A stretch of DNA of 64,000 nucleotides from Xanthostigma xanthostigma (GCA_963575645.1 OY754470.1:9494501-9558500); one strand, 5' to 3'. Positions 1 through 11,900 are shown, counted from the stretch's first letter. Numbers and translations are program-made. Notes: generated by a model not told the origin, from the sequence alone.

Positions 1-1001
1 TGAAGAATGCGAAAAAAAGTAATAGGTATAACATATACAGACATATACGACATAGTACACTTCAAGTCTATCCCACCTCTACAGACCCAAGCTAAACTAC
101 AGTGGTACTGCGCTACTACAACGGGTGAAGTAGGGCTGCTAGCTAGTAAGTACCTTTCAGTAACATTTTAAATACGGTAAGATAGGTGTAATAGTAATTT
201 AATGCTATTGCAAAAATATCAGTGCTGGGTGTATCGTGATTTAAGAGTGCTGTTTTGTGCAGTGCAGTGTTTTAGAAGATTCTAAGGTTAAAATCGATGG
301 ATTGTGTATTTTTATGTAAAATATTGTTTAGTTTTAAAGGATTAGTTTACGGGATTCACTTATTACAGTTGTAACTGTCAAAATTTCGATATTTATTCGT
401 ATTTCCTCGCTTGAAAGCTTAATTTTGTTAAAAGTATGATTGGACACACTGTGGAAATGTCGATAATTACCCAAATCATTAGTTTTTTTTTTTTTTTTTT
501 TGAAATCTTAACATTGACGTAGTTTTTATTTTTCTTTTAATTTCCTACTTTAACAATGTTTGGCTAAATTTCCAGACAATCATTCTACATTAAAATAAAG
601 AATTTACAAAAACTTAAATAAAAATTGCATCTAAATTAAACTAAAAAAAATAAATGATAATCTCATCTGTCGAGTATCTATAATCTATTATCCTCTCTAC
701 CTCCCATATCTACGCCCTTGCGCTAGGGGGGTAAATTGGCGAGGATCAGACGAAAAATGAAACGCTTTCCCTTCTCCGAATTAAACCATCAGTTGAGAGG
801 AATGCATTAGAGAATCGTTTCCTCTCTCTCTGTTAAATCGTCATGTGCAGTGCGTACTCAGTGTATACGCAGCATTTTCTCTAACTAAATTCTACATGCC
901 ATTTTCTAATCTTGAAATAATAAAATCGTCAACAAATGCTAGAACCTAAGAAGTTTCACTTCTAACGTGCGAGAGTCTCACGCATATTTTCTTTTTTAAC
1001 T
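1..1001. other. intergenic, AT-rich, no gene seen
   Basis: I see no coding exon here on either strand. A T homopolymer lies at about 483-501. A short G/C-rich stretch at about 705-735 ends in TACGCCCTTG, which recurs near 41020-41030 beside a G run; this looks like the end of one transposon family seen twice. Confidence 0.5.
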
Positions 1002-1064
1002 AGTTGACGCGGTGCAGTTACGGTTTCGTTTTGTTGATGTTAAAATCGCCAACGACCCACCACT
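1002..1064 (-). mobile_element. hAT-type MITE end fragment
   Basis: Read on the minus strand this begins TAGTGGTGGGTCGTTG and continues through ACCGTAAC to a GTCAAC block. It matches the start of the complete element at 35278-35611, so it is one end of a further copy. The other end is not recognisable. Confidence 0.6.
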
Positions 1065-1089
1065 ATCGAATACTAAATACTGTAAAAGT

Positions 1090-1340
1090 ATTCGGAATAT
1101 TAAAGTCCAGAACCCAGTCGAACCTGGATAAGCGGGAAACCTCTATTACTGGCGCTAATTATTGTAAGATTCTGGCATTTTTGCACCAAAAAGCTTCTGT
1201 AACGTGAGATTGTCAAACCTCTTTAACTGAGATTGATTTTTCTTGATTTTAGTGACCATCCCTATAACTGAGACGATTTCTGGTAGAATCTCTTTTAAAT
1301 GAGAGGAACGCCTTTAAAACCCCTGTAATTGGGATTAGTA
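1090..1340. mobile_element. degenerate pogo/Tigger-like element
   Basis: The segment starts with AGTCGAACCTGGATAAGCG and then repeats the theme TTTAACTGAGA / TATAACTGAGA / TTAAATGAGAG. A related piece with GGGTAAGCGAGAAA lies at 39505-39660. These phrases are typical of terminal parts of pogo-type elements, but no transposase is present. Assignment is by resemblance only. Confidence 0.4.
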
Positions 1341-1434
1341 CATTGTTAAAAAAAAAATGTAAAAAAACAGATTTTGCCAAGTTTCTGCAATGTGGTAGCT
1401 ACATCCCATATTTCCAATTTCTTAGTTTCGCTGT

Positions 1435-1851
1435 CAGTACTGGATTAAGATTCTTTGATGCCCTAAGCATTTCTTGTCTATGGGCCCTTATCTATAACAG
1501 CAGTGTAATTCTACTTAATATTATCTATCTGCATGTTAAGTGTATAATTTTTTTCAAATTCCGAATGTCATTAATTGATAGCATAGAATTATAGGGAAAA
1601 AATTGAATTTTGAATGCTCTCATTTAAAATTTGACTGTCTATAAAATTGGTCCTTAGGCATTTTTATACGGTTAAATAAATTATTATTTTTAACTTCTAT
1701 ACTTCTAAAGACAAATGTTTGAGAACATGACAAAAAGAAAAAAAATTGTTAAAATGGTCTGGTGTGGCACGTTTCATTTCTGAGTTCTGATTTTTGGTGC
1801 CCCCTGAGACGTAATGCCCTAAGCAATTGCTTATAGGTTAATCCGACACTG
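1435..1851. mobile_element. hAT-type MITE, copy 1, with perfect 8-bp target duplication
   Basis: The element opens CAGTACTGGATTAAGA and closes with the complement of CAGTGTCGGATTAACC. Both ends carry TGCCCTAAGCA about 20 bases in. It is flanked by TTCGCTGT on both sides (1427-1434 and 1852-1859), an exact 8-bp duplication as expected of hAT transposition. At 417 bp it has no coding capacity. The longer copy at 18395-18889 has the same ends. Confidence 0.85.
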
Positions 1852-2095
1852 TTCGCTGTTGATAATCTCACAAATTTTAAGTGAGTTAAAAAAAAACTAC
1901 ATTCTTTATTAGCAAGTTAGTGCGTGAGACAAACTTAACACTTAACAGGTTCGACTGGACTTTGAATTCTCCTCAAGGGTTTTAGTCGTAGTAAGTGAAT
2001 CTTGAAAACTGTAAAAATAAAATCCTAACACCTACAATATCAAATGTGAATTATAATAATTATACGTTTAGTTTTAGTATTTTAATTATAATATT
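1852..2095. other. intergenic, nothing recognised
   Basis: AT-rich sequence without open frames, strong repeats or RNA signals. It is the downstream flank of the minus-strand exon at 2096-2317, but I see no clear polyadenylation signal for that exon. Confidence 0.4.
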
Positions 2096-2317
2096 TTATT
2101 GATTTGAGTTGTGTTTTTCTTTCAATATAATTTTTCTACCCACCTCCTGCATTCCTTCGAGCGTGTCGGTTTCTGCACGCACACATTGCATACGCCTCAA
2201 TGAATAAATACTTTGAGCCTTTTTCTCAATTTTTTCATGTTCTTTAAGCATTGTTTCTTCGTGATTTCGCACTGCCATGGCGGCTGCAAATTGATCTTTT
2301 TTTGCCTTATTTGTAGT
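2096..2317 (-). CDS. possible C-terminal exon of an unrecognised gene
   Basis: On the minus strand a T-rich tract ending TTTTCTTTTAAG looks like a splice acceptor and leads into 73 codons ending in TAA at 2096. The protein is rich in Glu, Lys, Met and Gln and probably helical (KEHEKIEKKAQ, then EGMQEVGRKIILKEK); its composition looks coding rather than like a frame through repeat DNA. An internal ATG (2276-2278) sits in a GCCGCCATGG context, so a 60-residue stand-alone reading is also possible. I do not recognise the family. Upstream exons would lie at higher coordinates on the same strand; 3069-3150 is one candidate, but the phase of a join is not settled. Confidence 0.4.
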   Translation of the reverse strand, partial: TTNKAKKDQFAAAMAVRNHEETMLKEHEKIEKKAQSIYSLRRMQCVRAETDTLEGMQEVGRKIILKEKHNSNQ

Positions 2318-3068
2318 CTTAAAAGAAAAAATATTTTAGTTGATCAAGAAATATATCGTAGCTATTATAGTTTAAACATTTTAACACTTTCGCGAGATGT
2401 TACCACACTAAAATATAACAAATAACAAATCAATACTGATCAACGGTTTCAGTTTAAGAGTTAAAAAGTTCCAACTACCTACATTGTCCATTAATACTTA
2501 AATATAATACACATTGAATTTCATGTTACAAACTACACAGTTTATTCTGCGCCATTTCGTGGTTTTGTTAAATTGTTTAATCAATACTGTAATTATAAAA
2601 TATACTTCAAAGTTTTTTATACACACCATGATTGCTTTTAAAATATAAAATTGTCAAAAATTTCTTAAATCCTCATAAATAATTTTATTTTTCGATATAT
2701 ATTCAAACTTGTTGACAAATTTGACGTTTACTACACAATATGTAAAAGGTAACTGTGATTTCTGTATTTTCAGTTTTTAGGTAAAAGAGCAAATGTTACT
2801 AAAGTGCTACCTACTAACTAATAGCTTTACTTTAGAGCGTAAGTGACATCTGCCGTTCTTTTACACTGTTAAACTTACTGTAAAATTCACAGATGTCTCT
2901 TATGGTTTTTCAACTCCGATAAATCCTTATTGTTGACCAAAATATTTTTTGATAATTGGCCGCCTCTTTAAGGAGTTAATAAACACAAATATAAACGTCA
3001 AAGCAGTTACTTCGTAAAGTAACCCTGAAAATGCAGTTTTACTGATTTGTAATCTGTGAAGTAACAAA

Positions 3069-3150
3069 TTAGTCCAAGTGAAGACCTTCTTTTAAAGAGT
3101 TCCTCATGTTGTAGAAATCTTTCACACCAGGCCTATTAGCCCGTAAGATT
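3069..3150 (-). CDS. possible small exon, unrecognised
   Basis: On the minus strand TTTACCCTTAG could act as a splice acceptor and opens 26 codons with protein-like composition (RANRPGVKDFYNMRNSLKEG) before TAA at 3069. It may be a terminal exon, or an internal exon using a weak GT about 18 bases before the stop. It lies 0.75 kb upstream of the exon at 2096-2317 on the same strand, so both could belong to one gene, but no clean splice between them can be shown. No family recognised. Confidence 0.25.
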
Positions 3151-3407
3151 CTAAGGGTAAATTCCGAAAATCTACCTCAATATGTTATTAATATACCAAT
3201 CGAGTCCAAAATGTGGTAGGTACGTCTTATTATTAACAATAATTGTTTATCGTGAAAAGGAAGAACACATTTTTGTTATATTTTGCTCCCCCTTCGAGAA
3301 GTACTTCCTAAATAATATTTCGTAAATAGAGCACCATTTCATGAATATATAAATTAATAATATGTTAGATGTTTCAATCGAATGCATTTTGTACCTAAAT
3401 AAGTTAC

Positions 3408-3700
3408 TTTTGACGTGATAACGTCTTATAAATTGATGAAACACCAGCTGCACGCACGAACAAGTGTAACGTTCCGCCTGACCCTGTGCGTGCAAGCGAG
3501 AGCGCAGTAATGTATTATGATAACGTCTTATAAATTGATGAGACACCAGCTGGAACGCACGAAAAAGTGTAACGTTCCGCCTGACCCTGTGCGTGCAAGC
3601 GAGAGCGCAGTAATGTATTATTAAATATGATATTCGAGCGGAATACGTTATCACGTAAAACTATCGTCCGTAAACCGACTTTACAGACAACCAATTTTTT
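3408..3700 (+). mobile_element. GACGTGATAACG repeat, copy 1 (internally duplicated)
   Basis: This copy runs from TTTTGACGTGATAACGTC to CAGACAACCAATTTTTT. The left part, about 100 bp (3415-3510), is repeated at 3517-3615, so the copy carries an internal tandem duplication. The right end has the conserved block CGTCCGTAAACCGACTTTA. Four further copies are at 4773, 7025, 14326 and 20745. An open frame of 135 codons on the minus strand is only repeat sequence. Confidence 0.8.
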
Positions 3701-4455
3701 AAAATACTAAAACAAAAGAAAATATTCTTGCGGGTTATAAATTATGCTAATACACCACACAAACATCAAACAGCAAATTTCAAACCAGTTCATATTTTTT
3801 TCCGATTTATATCTATAGTAGCGCGAGAGGTTCGGTCCTGCTTCGCTCGAATTTGTAGATTGCCATCGTTTTTTCATCGACTTACGGATGCAAAATTGGT
3901 CTCCACGAAAATCGCTTTAATTTTAACGTGATAACATAATAGCCTATGTCCATCCTGAAGGTTTATTTTAAATAGTGGTAGCAGATTTTTTCAAATAGGT
4001 GCAGTGGTTCCGAAGATTACCCTCCACATACACATAAACTCACAAAATCTTTATAATAATAGTATAGATCTATCCCTCTCAGTTTAAGAAAACACGATAT
4101 TTTCGAGTTAACCTATAGAACAGAAGTAAATAAAAACATAATAAATAGACGTTTATGACTGCTGCTGTCGAGCGTCTATAAACTACAATTTTATAAACAC
4201 ATTAAAAGAAATAATATTAAAAGTGCGCATACACAATAAATGTCAAGATCAAACAACGGTTATTTTAAATTCGTTAGAGCAACACTTCAAATTACATTTT
4301 ATTCTGAACGCTTTGATTTTTAAGTGATTCAGTAATACATTAATTACCTGGTTACAAAATGGCATTAAATAGCAAATGTTACTTAAAGTGAAAGTTATGT
4401 TACAAATTTAGCTGTAGGCAATTATTGTAACTTAATTCATCTTGTTAAACGATTC
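3701..4455. other. upstream flank of the Reeler gene with a decayed retroelement tail
   Basis: Mostly AT-rich. At about 3940-4070 the phrases TAATAGCCTATGTCCATCC, GTGCAGTGGTTCCGAAGATTA and finally ATAATAGTATAGAT resemble the 3-prime tail of a common insect non-LTR retroelement or SINE type also seen at 28848 and 52756. No coding exon seen. Confidence 0.4.
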
Positions 4456-4456
4456 A

Positions 4457-4480
4457 TATAAGATTGAATCAGTCTTCAAC
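4457..4480 (+). promoter_or_regulatory. possible core promoter of the Reeler gene
   Basis: A TATAAG-like motif (about 4457-4462) lies 66 bp upstream of the ATG, and an arthropod initiator-like TCAGTC is at 4469-4474. The spacing between them is only about 14 bp, too short for a canonical pair, so at most one of them is used. No transcript evidence is available here. Confidence 0.25.
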
Positions 4481-4527
4481 AAACATTTAAGTAAACAAGA
4501 TCTAGATACATAAATATTAATTCAATA

Positions 4528-7450
4528 ATGGATAGATTACTGCTTGTTATTTATACAGTACTTAGCGTACTTGCGATTTGTGACGGATTTCCGGACGGCG
4601 CACCGGTAGACGCCTGCGTTAAACCGAAACCAAATCAACCGTATCATGGACAAGCACAGCCGCAACCACCGGGGACAAGTCCCTATGCAGTTGTTGCTTC
4701 TTCGGCTAATTATGGACCGGGCGCACAAATTACAGGTATTTAGCAACTAGCTGCTCAATTAGGAAGTTTCCTATTTTTTTGACGTGATAACGTCTTATAA
4801 ATTGATGAAACACCGGCTGCATGCACGAAAATAGTGTAACGTTCCGAAAAGTGTCACGTTCCGCCTGACCCTGTGCGTTCAAGCGAGAGCGCAGTATAAG
4901 CGATAGAGAGTCGGTAAAAATATAGTTTGACAGCTACTAAAATTTAGGTTATGTATTATTAAATATGATATTCGAGCGGAATACGTTATCACGGAAAACT
5001 ATCGTTCGTAAACCGACTTTACAGACAACCAATTTTTTTTACTCGTAATCATAGTTTCAAAAATTACAAAATTAATGGCGAAAGAATTTTTGTAATATGT
5101 TTAAAAACAATGAAGCAATGCCACTTCAAAGTTTAAATTTGTCAATTCTCCGCGCAATTTCGTTATCAGTGTAGATGACGTCACGCGGCACAAATGTCAC
5201 AGATGTAGTAACTATAATAATATAGTAAGGCATGAAGGCAACAGATGCATATTATAGTAATGAAAATCAATTTTATGTCAAATAGGAAGTTTGACATACC
5301 TGAATATATCGTAAATTCATGACTTACTATATTATTAATTAATTATTAGTCATTATATACCTGCAAATGTGAAATGTGTGTCGTGTTACGTAATGATGAC
5401 CAATCAGACGTCGATTAGTCTCGTTTGTTCTGCGTGCAAAAAATTGAATTTAAAGATATCGTAAAAAATTATTTCACCATTTTTTCAAGTTATCATTATT
5501 ATCATGATGTGACACTGTTATTATTTTTGTCAAGTGGAAACTTCCTAATTAATCGCTTTCCCGTGAAAATGTTAGAAAGCCTTTCATCTATTCATTTCAT
5601 CGGTGATTTTACACTATATAGTATCTATTATTTTTTGTTGTTTAGTTACTATTCAAGGAGACGTATTCAAAGGCTTTTTCATTCAGGCGCGTGATGTTGC
5701 TACCGATGCCTGGATAGGTGAATGGATAAAAACTCCAAATACAAACACGCATCCAGAATGCAGTTCGGTAACGCACGCCGATCCTAGAGACAAGCAACAG
5801 GCAACGTTAATCTGGCAAGCCCCTGGCAATGCACAGGGTCAAGTTTATTTCACGTTAGTTTTGAGTTATTTTTCAGTTATTATTTACAACATGCAGAATC
5901 CTACTCCTTAACACTCTTTACATTTTATTTTTGAAAAAAAACAAAACAAAACAAAACCACATCGGTAAATATTTGTAGACCGTTAAAGTTCGTTATTTGA
6001 TTGATTGTAGTTATAGAAGCGATCAGGTCATCAACACCTGTGCGTATAAATATAACCTTTGGATCAAACTGTTGTGGGTTCGAATCCCACCTTCACTCAT
6101 AGATATTTTGTGATGTTTAATTTAATTTGGTGTAAATGAATTGATCACAGGTGTTGGACGACTATAATTCACAATAAATAAATAAATCAACCTAAAGATA
6201 AATAATATTGAAAATACTTTTGAAATCCTAACTTCACAAAGTCAAAATTTTAGCTATTCAATTGTCTTATCGATAATTCTGTCTTCAAAGTTCAAAACGT
6301 TATTATTTTTGAGAATGATTTACATTTCGGGAACTGATTCTTGTAATCCATTAATTTGATTATTTCTTTATTTATATTAATTAATAAATAAAATTTTATT
6401 TATTTGAAGAGTTCTATTCAGACGTTAATCAAAGATTTGAATTTCATATGAAACATCCGGTTTATAACTTCGCCTGTTTCCCAGCAGACAGACCTAGATT
6501 TGTGTGATCTACATATTTCAGAAAAAGTGTAATGCAGATAAATTTTTCGTATACCTAAATTTCCTAATTGAATGTCAAAGTTTGAAATAACAAAGTTTTA
6601 CGTACTTCGTCAAAAATGAACCAGCAAGACACGCGTTACCTAAAAAGCAAACAAACCTAAAAATTTATATTATCTTGGATTTGTTGATACAACTGACTTT
6701 GACGGTAACATATATATAAAGTATGTGACTGGGTCGATCAGTATTATATAATCGATTCAGGTCAAAGACCTAACTTGTTCTGCAAGTTACTGCATCGCTC
6801 ATCTGGGAGTTACCAGATTGCAGACACCCCCAGTTAATAAGCTTAAAAATAATGACAAGTAATAATTGTTTCAAATATTATGTGACATCTGTAAAATATT
6901 TTAAATATGATAATATCTATTATTGTAGTCTCGGTATCAATTTTTAACGCGTGTCTGAAATATGAAGCAATTTCCAGTAACATTAAAAGGAAAGGAAAAG
7001 GAGTGGTTTCTCACAAATATGAACCTTTTTTTGACGTGATAACGTCTTATAAGTTATAATTGATGAAACACCAGCTGCACGCACGAAAAAGTGTATCACC
7101 GTAGCGTTCCGCCTGACCCTGTGCGTGCAAGCGAGAGCGCAGTATAAGCGATAGAGAAGCACGATCGGCCCAAGTTTGACAGCTACTAAAATTTAGGTTA
7201 TGTATTATTAAATATGATATTCGAGCGGAATACGTTATCACGTAAAACTATCGTCCGTAAACCGACTTTACAGACAACCAATTTTTTTCATATAAAAACA
7301 GTTACACTTCATTCTTTTCCAATTTAAATATGCTTTGCTTACTACGCAACGTGATATTTAAAAAATATAAATTGTTATTGCAGAGGCACGGTTTTGAAGA
7401 ACTATGGAACATTCTGGTCTGGTCTAATAGCGAACGTTGCGCAGGGATGA
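4528..7450 (+). CDS. Reeler-domain secreted defense protein (l(2)34Fc type), three exons
   Basis: Exons 4528-4735, 5646-5853 and 7384-7450 join in frame across GT-AG introns to 160 codons plus TGA, about the usual length for the family. Residues 1-20 are a signal peptide, with the mature chain starting FPDGAP. The rest is one Reeler domain: C30, NQPYHGQ, SANYGPGAQI, then FKGFFIQARD, WIGEWIKTP, HPECS (C108) and HADPRDKQQATLIW, ending FTGTVLKNYGTFW. This matches the insect 'putative defense protein' group that includes Drosophila l(2)34Fc and nodulation-linked haemolymph proteins. Family members are secreted and often immune-induced; that this one is immune-induced is inferred. Intron 1 and intron 2 each hold a GACGTGATAACG repeat. 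A frame through the first intron ends after one codon, which supports the splice. GGPP synthase follows 1.5 kb downstream on the same strand. Confidence 0.9.
4773..5040 (+). mobile_element. GACGTGATAACG repeat, copy 2, in Reeler intron 1
   Basis: It begins TTTTTTTGACGTGATAACG and ends ACAGACAACCAATTTTTTTT. It lies wholly inside intron 1 of the Reeler gene, 37 bp after the splice donor. It contains the inner block GGAATACGTTATCACG, a near complement of its own left end. Nothing in it codes for protein. Confidence 0.8.
5041..5645 (+). other. remainder of Reeler intron 1
   Basis: AT-rich intron ending in a T-rich tract and TTTAG at 5645. I see no further repeat or hidden exon. A frame running into the second exon from this side is only read-through of intron sequence. 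Confidence 0.6.
6010..6190 (+). mobile_element. tRNA-derived SINE fragment in Reeler intron 2
   Basis: A clear Pol III B-box-like block, GTGGGTTCGAATCCCACC, lies at about 6073-6091, preceded by a degraded A-box region (GCGATCAGGTCATCA). The segment ends in AATAAATAAATAAAT. This is the layout of a short tRNA-derived SINE; the cloverleaf itself can no longer be folded. Confidence 0.5.
7025..7288 (+). mobile_element. GACGTGATAACG repeat, copy 3, in Reeler intron 2
   Basis: Complete copy from TTTTTTTGACGTGATAACG to CAGACAACCAATTTTTTT, 95 bp before exon 3. Sequence is close to copy 2, including GATATTCGAGCGGAATACG. Two of the five copies in the window therefore sit in introns of the same gene. 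Confidence 0.8.
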
Positions 7451-7645
7451 CGCCTTACGCAAGAAGAGGCTCTATTTTAAGTTCAAACATAATGTATATA
7501 ACATAATATCATCAAACAAATACATATTATCATGTAGTATAATAATATATTGATACATTCTCTTTAGTTACTTTGATGTATTAGTGGTATAATTAGGAAA
7601 TTCTAATATTTAGATTTATTTCGAACAACTGAAAATATAATAAAA

Positions 7646-7960
7646 AAGACGGGTTGCACTCCGGGAGTGCCGGCAGAAGTGAAAACTTGAATATTAACGT
7701 CTTACGAATTTTCGATCAAGTCACGTGTCCTGACGCGAGTTTAACATTTTTTACCCATTACAAAAAAAGTGTACAAAAGTTTTCGTCTTACGAATTTTCG
7801 ATCAGGTCTTACGCATTTTCGATCAGGTCTTACGAATTTTCGATCAGGTCTTACGCATTTTCGATCAGGTCTTACGAATTTTAGATTTGACGCGAGTTTA
7901 ACATTTTTTACCCATTACAAAAAAAGTGTACAACGCCGCTAAAGAAGTTTTCACTTCAAA
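7646..7960 (+). mobile_element. AAGTGAAAACTT repeat, copy 1, with internal 21-bp array
   Basis: It starts GGGTTGCACTCCGGGAGTGC, then AGAAGTGAAAACTT, and ends AAGAAGTTTTCACTTC, so subterminal inverted repeats are present. Conserved inner blocks are CTGACGCGAGTTTAAC and GTGTACAACGCCGC. Between them, 7786-7880 holds five tandem 21-bp units that alternate between two variants (TACGAATTTTCGATC and TACGCATTTTCGATC). Other copies are at 10381 and 40428. It begins about 195 bp after the Reeler stop codon. Confidence 0.75.
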
Positions 7961-8992
7961 CAAAATGCAAATAACGACCTAAATATAATTAAAACTTTCT
8001 TTGAAAGCTCGTCGGCATTTTTAGTCTGTATTTTTAATCCCTATGTTACGCAAATAAAGTATTAAATAAATATAAATTAAAAAGTGTCTATCAAAAATTG
8101 CAAAAATTATGTACACTTGAATTAATCATCCTAAAAGAATAAATTATTTTGATAACTGATTTTTTTGGTTTTATTTTCCCTATCCACCTATATTTCTTGC
8201 CGCTAGATTTTTGATCTACGGAAACTCATCTAATAAAAAAGAGATTGTGTATTTTACATTACACACTACAGAAGTAAAACTGGTATAGGTAATTGTAAAA
8301 AAGTTAATAATGCACTGATCACAGTTACGAAACAGCCACTCTACCTTGCTACCTACTACGTTAGCTCAATGTTCTACAGTCGATTTTGTAGTAATGAATC
8401 GATTTTATCATATCGTGCCAAAAGAAGTTTTTCTTAAAAAAACGTCAAGTTACACGCACTAAGTTCACGGAAAAAGTGAAACTTCTTAATAATTAAAATT
8501 CTCGTTTTTAATAGAAAAATACATTTAAGTACATGAATTTCTTAGAAAAATAAATCTACAAGATACAGTATGTTTCTTCATTGTTGAATTCGCAACAAAA
8601 ATACATTTTATGCGGTTGAACTAGAGAACGTAAAATGACATTGGAATGTCTTTATTATTTGTAATAAGTAATAACCCTAAAGAAAGCATGTAGATTCTCC
8701 ATGCGTATACCTTTGACTATGTGAATAAGATTGTACTATTGTATGCTAGAGCGCAGCACAAAAGTTTACGTTAGTTAATATTCTTACCGACAGAGTGGAG
8801 GAAAGCAACACAAAGTAGTGAGACGAGAGACATTACTGTCAAGATTCAATAGAAAATTAAGGTTATCGGTCTTTTGATTAAAATGTCACTGTCATTATAT
8901 TTTGTAAAATAGTAAAAAAGTGCGTATATTATATCAAAATTATATTCAAATTCCGTAATTTTATAGTTGTAAGAAGATTTTTGTTTAAAAAT
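7961..8992 (+). other. intergenic region upstream of GGPP synthase
   Basis: AT-rich spacer between the two genes. It must contain the promoter and 5-prime UTR of the GGPP synthase gene, but I cannot point to a convincing TATA box or initiator. A block at about 8430-8490 (AGAAGTTTTTCTT, then GTGAAACTTCTT) weakly recalls the ends of the AAGTGAAAACTT repeat. Confidence 0.4.
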
Positions 8993-11900
8993 ATGGGCGA
9001 TAAAACGAATACATCGAACGTTCTTTGTAGCAAGTCTAGCGATAAAGATAAAGATGAGGTATTTTATAGAAAAAATAGTGTTTTTAAGAAATTTTGCAAG
9101 TAAAATGCTTTGTTTTATGTAAGGAAACATTTTCAGAAAATTTTGCAACCATTTACTTATATTCTACAACAACCTGGAAAACAAATCCGCGGAAAACTTG
9201 CTCATGCGTTCAATTATTGGCTGAAAATTCCAGCAGATAAACTGAGCGGCGTTGGGGAAATAATTCAAATGCTTCATAATGCAAGCTTACTGTAAGATTT
9301 TTTTTGTGGATAACATCTATACTGTTTTGTTAAAAAAAAAATTGTTTTGTAGTATCGATGATATCCAAGATAATTCGATTTTACGGAGGGGCATACCGGT
9401 GGCCCATTCGATTTATGGCATTGCGAGCACTATAAACGCAGCTAATTACGTATTATTTTTAGCGTTAGAAAAGGTGCTCGCTTTGGGTCATCCTGAGGTA
9501 AGTTACATCTGAGAAATTTGCGTCCGAAAGAAAACTGACAAAGGGTTTTTTGTCCGACTCCCTATGAAATAACTGATTTTCATGCAGCTGTAAAATGATT
9601 CTTTTTGAACTAGTGCGTAAAGTAAAACAAAAGTAATTTGATTTTATCAATTTAATAGTTAATATGGGAAATAAGGCACAAGTATAATAGCCGTTGTCAT
9701 CGTAAGCAGTCTAAATATAAATTCAATATCGCGGCGCTGAACTGTCTAAAGTATTAAAAATATACTTATTATGACGTGAAAATCAGCTATTTTGTAGGAG
9801 GTACGTGCCAAAAATGTAGTATGTATCTTGTTCATAATGATATTATGACTTGGGTGACTATTAAAACTCGCTAGACGTTCGTTTTAACATAACGTAATTT
9901 CCTCGTATAATACTTTTAAGAACGACATACATAAGCTACTATTTTAGGCTACTGGAATTTACACCGAGCAACTTATTGAATTGCATAGGGGGCAGGGCAT
10001 GGAAATATATTGGCGAGATAATTTCATTTGCCCAGAAGAAGATGAATATAAGCTAATGACTGTTCGCAGTAAGTATTTTTATTTTTTCTTTTATTAAAAA
10101 AAAAAAAAAACTAAATGATTTGCGTCTACCCGCTAGGCGTTGTAAATTATTATGCGGAGGGTTCGTAGTCTGATCTGTAAGTATATTATATGGACGAGAA
10201 TTATAGCTGGACCCATTATGATTTATGACTGACGCGTGTACTCATACTTTAAGCGATATTTTGAAACGGCAGTTATTGCGCGCAGTCAGTGCGATATTTT
10301 TAATTCGTAGGTATTATAAAACACAAATGACTAAAATTATCATTTATTCTTTATAATATGTCTTGTATTAAAAAAAAAAAGGTTTGCACTCCGGGAGTGC
10401 CGGGAGAAGTGAAAACTTGAATATTAACGTCTGACGAATTTTCGATCAAAATGGTTTGTATCATAGATTGCATTTTTATGTAGGTACCTACGATATTTCA
10501 ACGCTAGATGTCTAACGTTGTATAAATTAGAGAGTTTTCTCGCTCACTCAGTTCTTACTTTACTTGACGACTGACGCGAGTTTAACAGTTTTTACCCATT
10601 ACAAAAAAAGTGTACAACGCCGCTAAAGAAGTTTTCACTTCAAAAAAACATCAAGGTACTAAAACACAACATTACAAAATCACCATTATTTGGTGAATAA
10701 CAAGTTAAGACCGCTGCATACGAGGCTAGAAACGCTGCTAGGAGTTCTGCTAGCTGGTAGGCTGGGTACGAATCTGGAAATGACGTCACTGCGGGCTGCC
10801 GTGCTAGCTCAGAAGATAGGTTTTAAAATTAGAATTTTCCCTGCTAGATCTGCTGCTAGGTATGAGCAGTATCTTGTCACGCGGGCACTTGAACAAACGC
10901 CCACAAACCAACATGGCGTCATTCTGCTCTGAGTCAGACACAACAGACGTTTTGTTCTGTTTATATTCGAACTGTCACCGCGCGCGCACCAGATCTATCC
11001 ACAAATCAAGTAGTCTCGTGTGAAGCGAGCACATACATCAATCAAGAAAAGAAGCGCTAGAAAACTAGTAGGCAAATCTAGCAGCGTTTCTAGCCTCGTG
11101 TACAGCGGCCTTTAGATAATAGTTTTTATCTTCTTGATAGTCGCTAAACAGCTTTTATAGTGATCAGTTGCCATTTACATTCACTGCAATGAAAGGCAGT
11201 GAGGTGTCTGAATCGATGTTTCTGCGCAAACCACGAAACAAAAGCTATCTGTGCGACACAACTACAAGGCGTGCAGACTGCAGAGAGATAGAAATAGTTT
11301 TGTAAACAAATCACAGGTTACAAGAGATAGATAGGAAAATATGATTTTATGAAATAAAATTCGTCAAGAGCGGTGGAATCAACGCCTCACCACCGCTTGA
11401 AAATTAATGCAATACCACCACTGTTTAGGTGGGTGTTGATTTATTCAAACCACGAACCCTTACGATCGTGATTTCAATTCTCAACCACCTTTAATTCGGC
11501 AATTCCCACTCTTTATTATAAATTGTAACGCCCAGTAGGTAGACGCGACAAAGGGGTATATTTTTTATAGAGTGGGGAAAAAGTAGTGGGAAGAGACGAT
11601 TCGAAGTACTGGCGAACAGAGTACAATACGGGCCACAAATCTAAAAGGATCGGAAGTTAGATGCGAATACGGGCTTGCGCTTGTACAAACTCGCAACTCA
11701 ACAAATGTAAAATAACAATAACAATTTGACAACAGCGTACTCGACTGTACTTTAAAGCAGGAAAGCGACAAGTGACAAAGGCAACGAGCGATCACATCCA
11801 ATCACTGACGAGCGCACGTTCCGTGCAGGTAACTGGGAGGTGGTGGGAGTATCAACGGCTTTAAAATGTGCCTTTGCGACGCTGTTTGTGACTTTTAGAT

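Noticed and set aside
3247-3654. 135-codon open frame on the minus strand
   Set aside because: It runs through the duplicated GACGTGATAACG repeat; the same peptide recurs from each repeat copy (7047, 14396, 20701), so it reflects the repeat and not a gene.
7786-7880. CRISPR-like array
   Set aside because: The 21-bp units are directly adjacent with no spacers, the DNA is from an insect, and the array sits inside a transposon copy.
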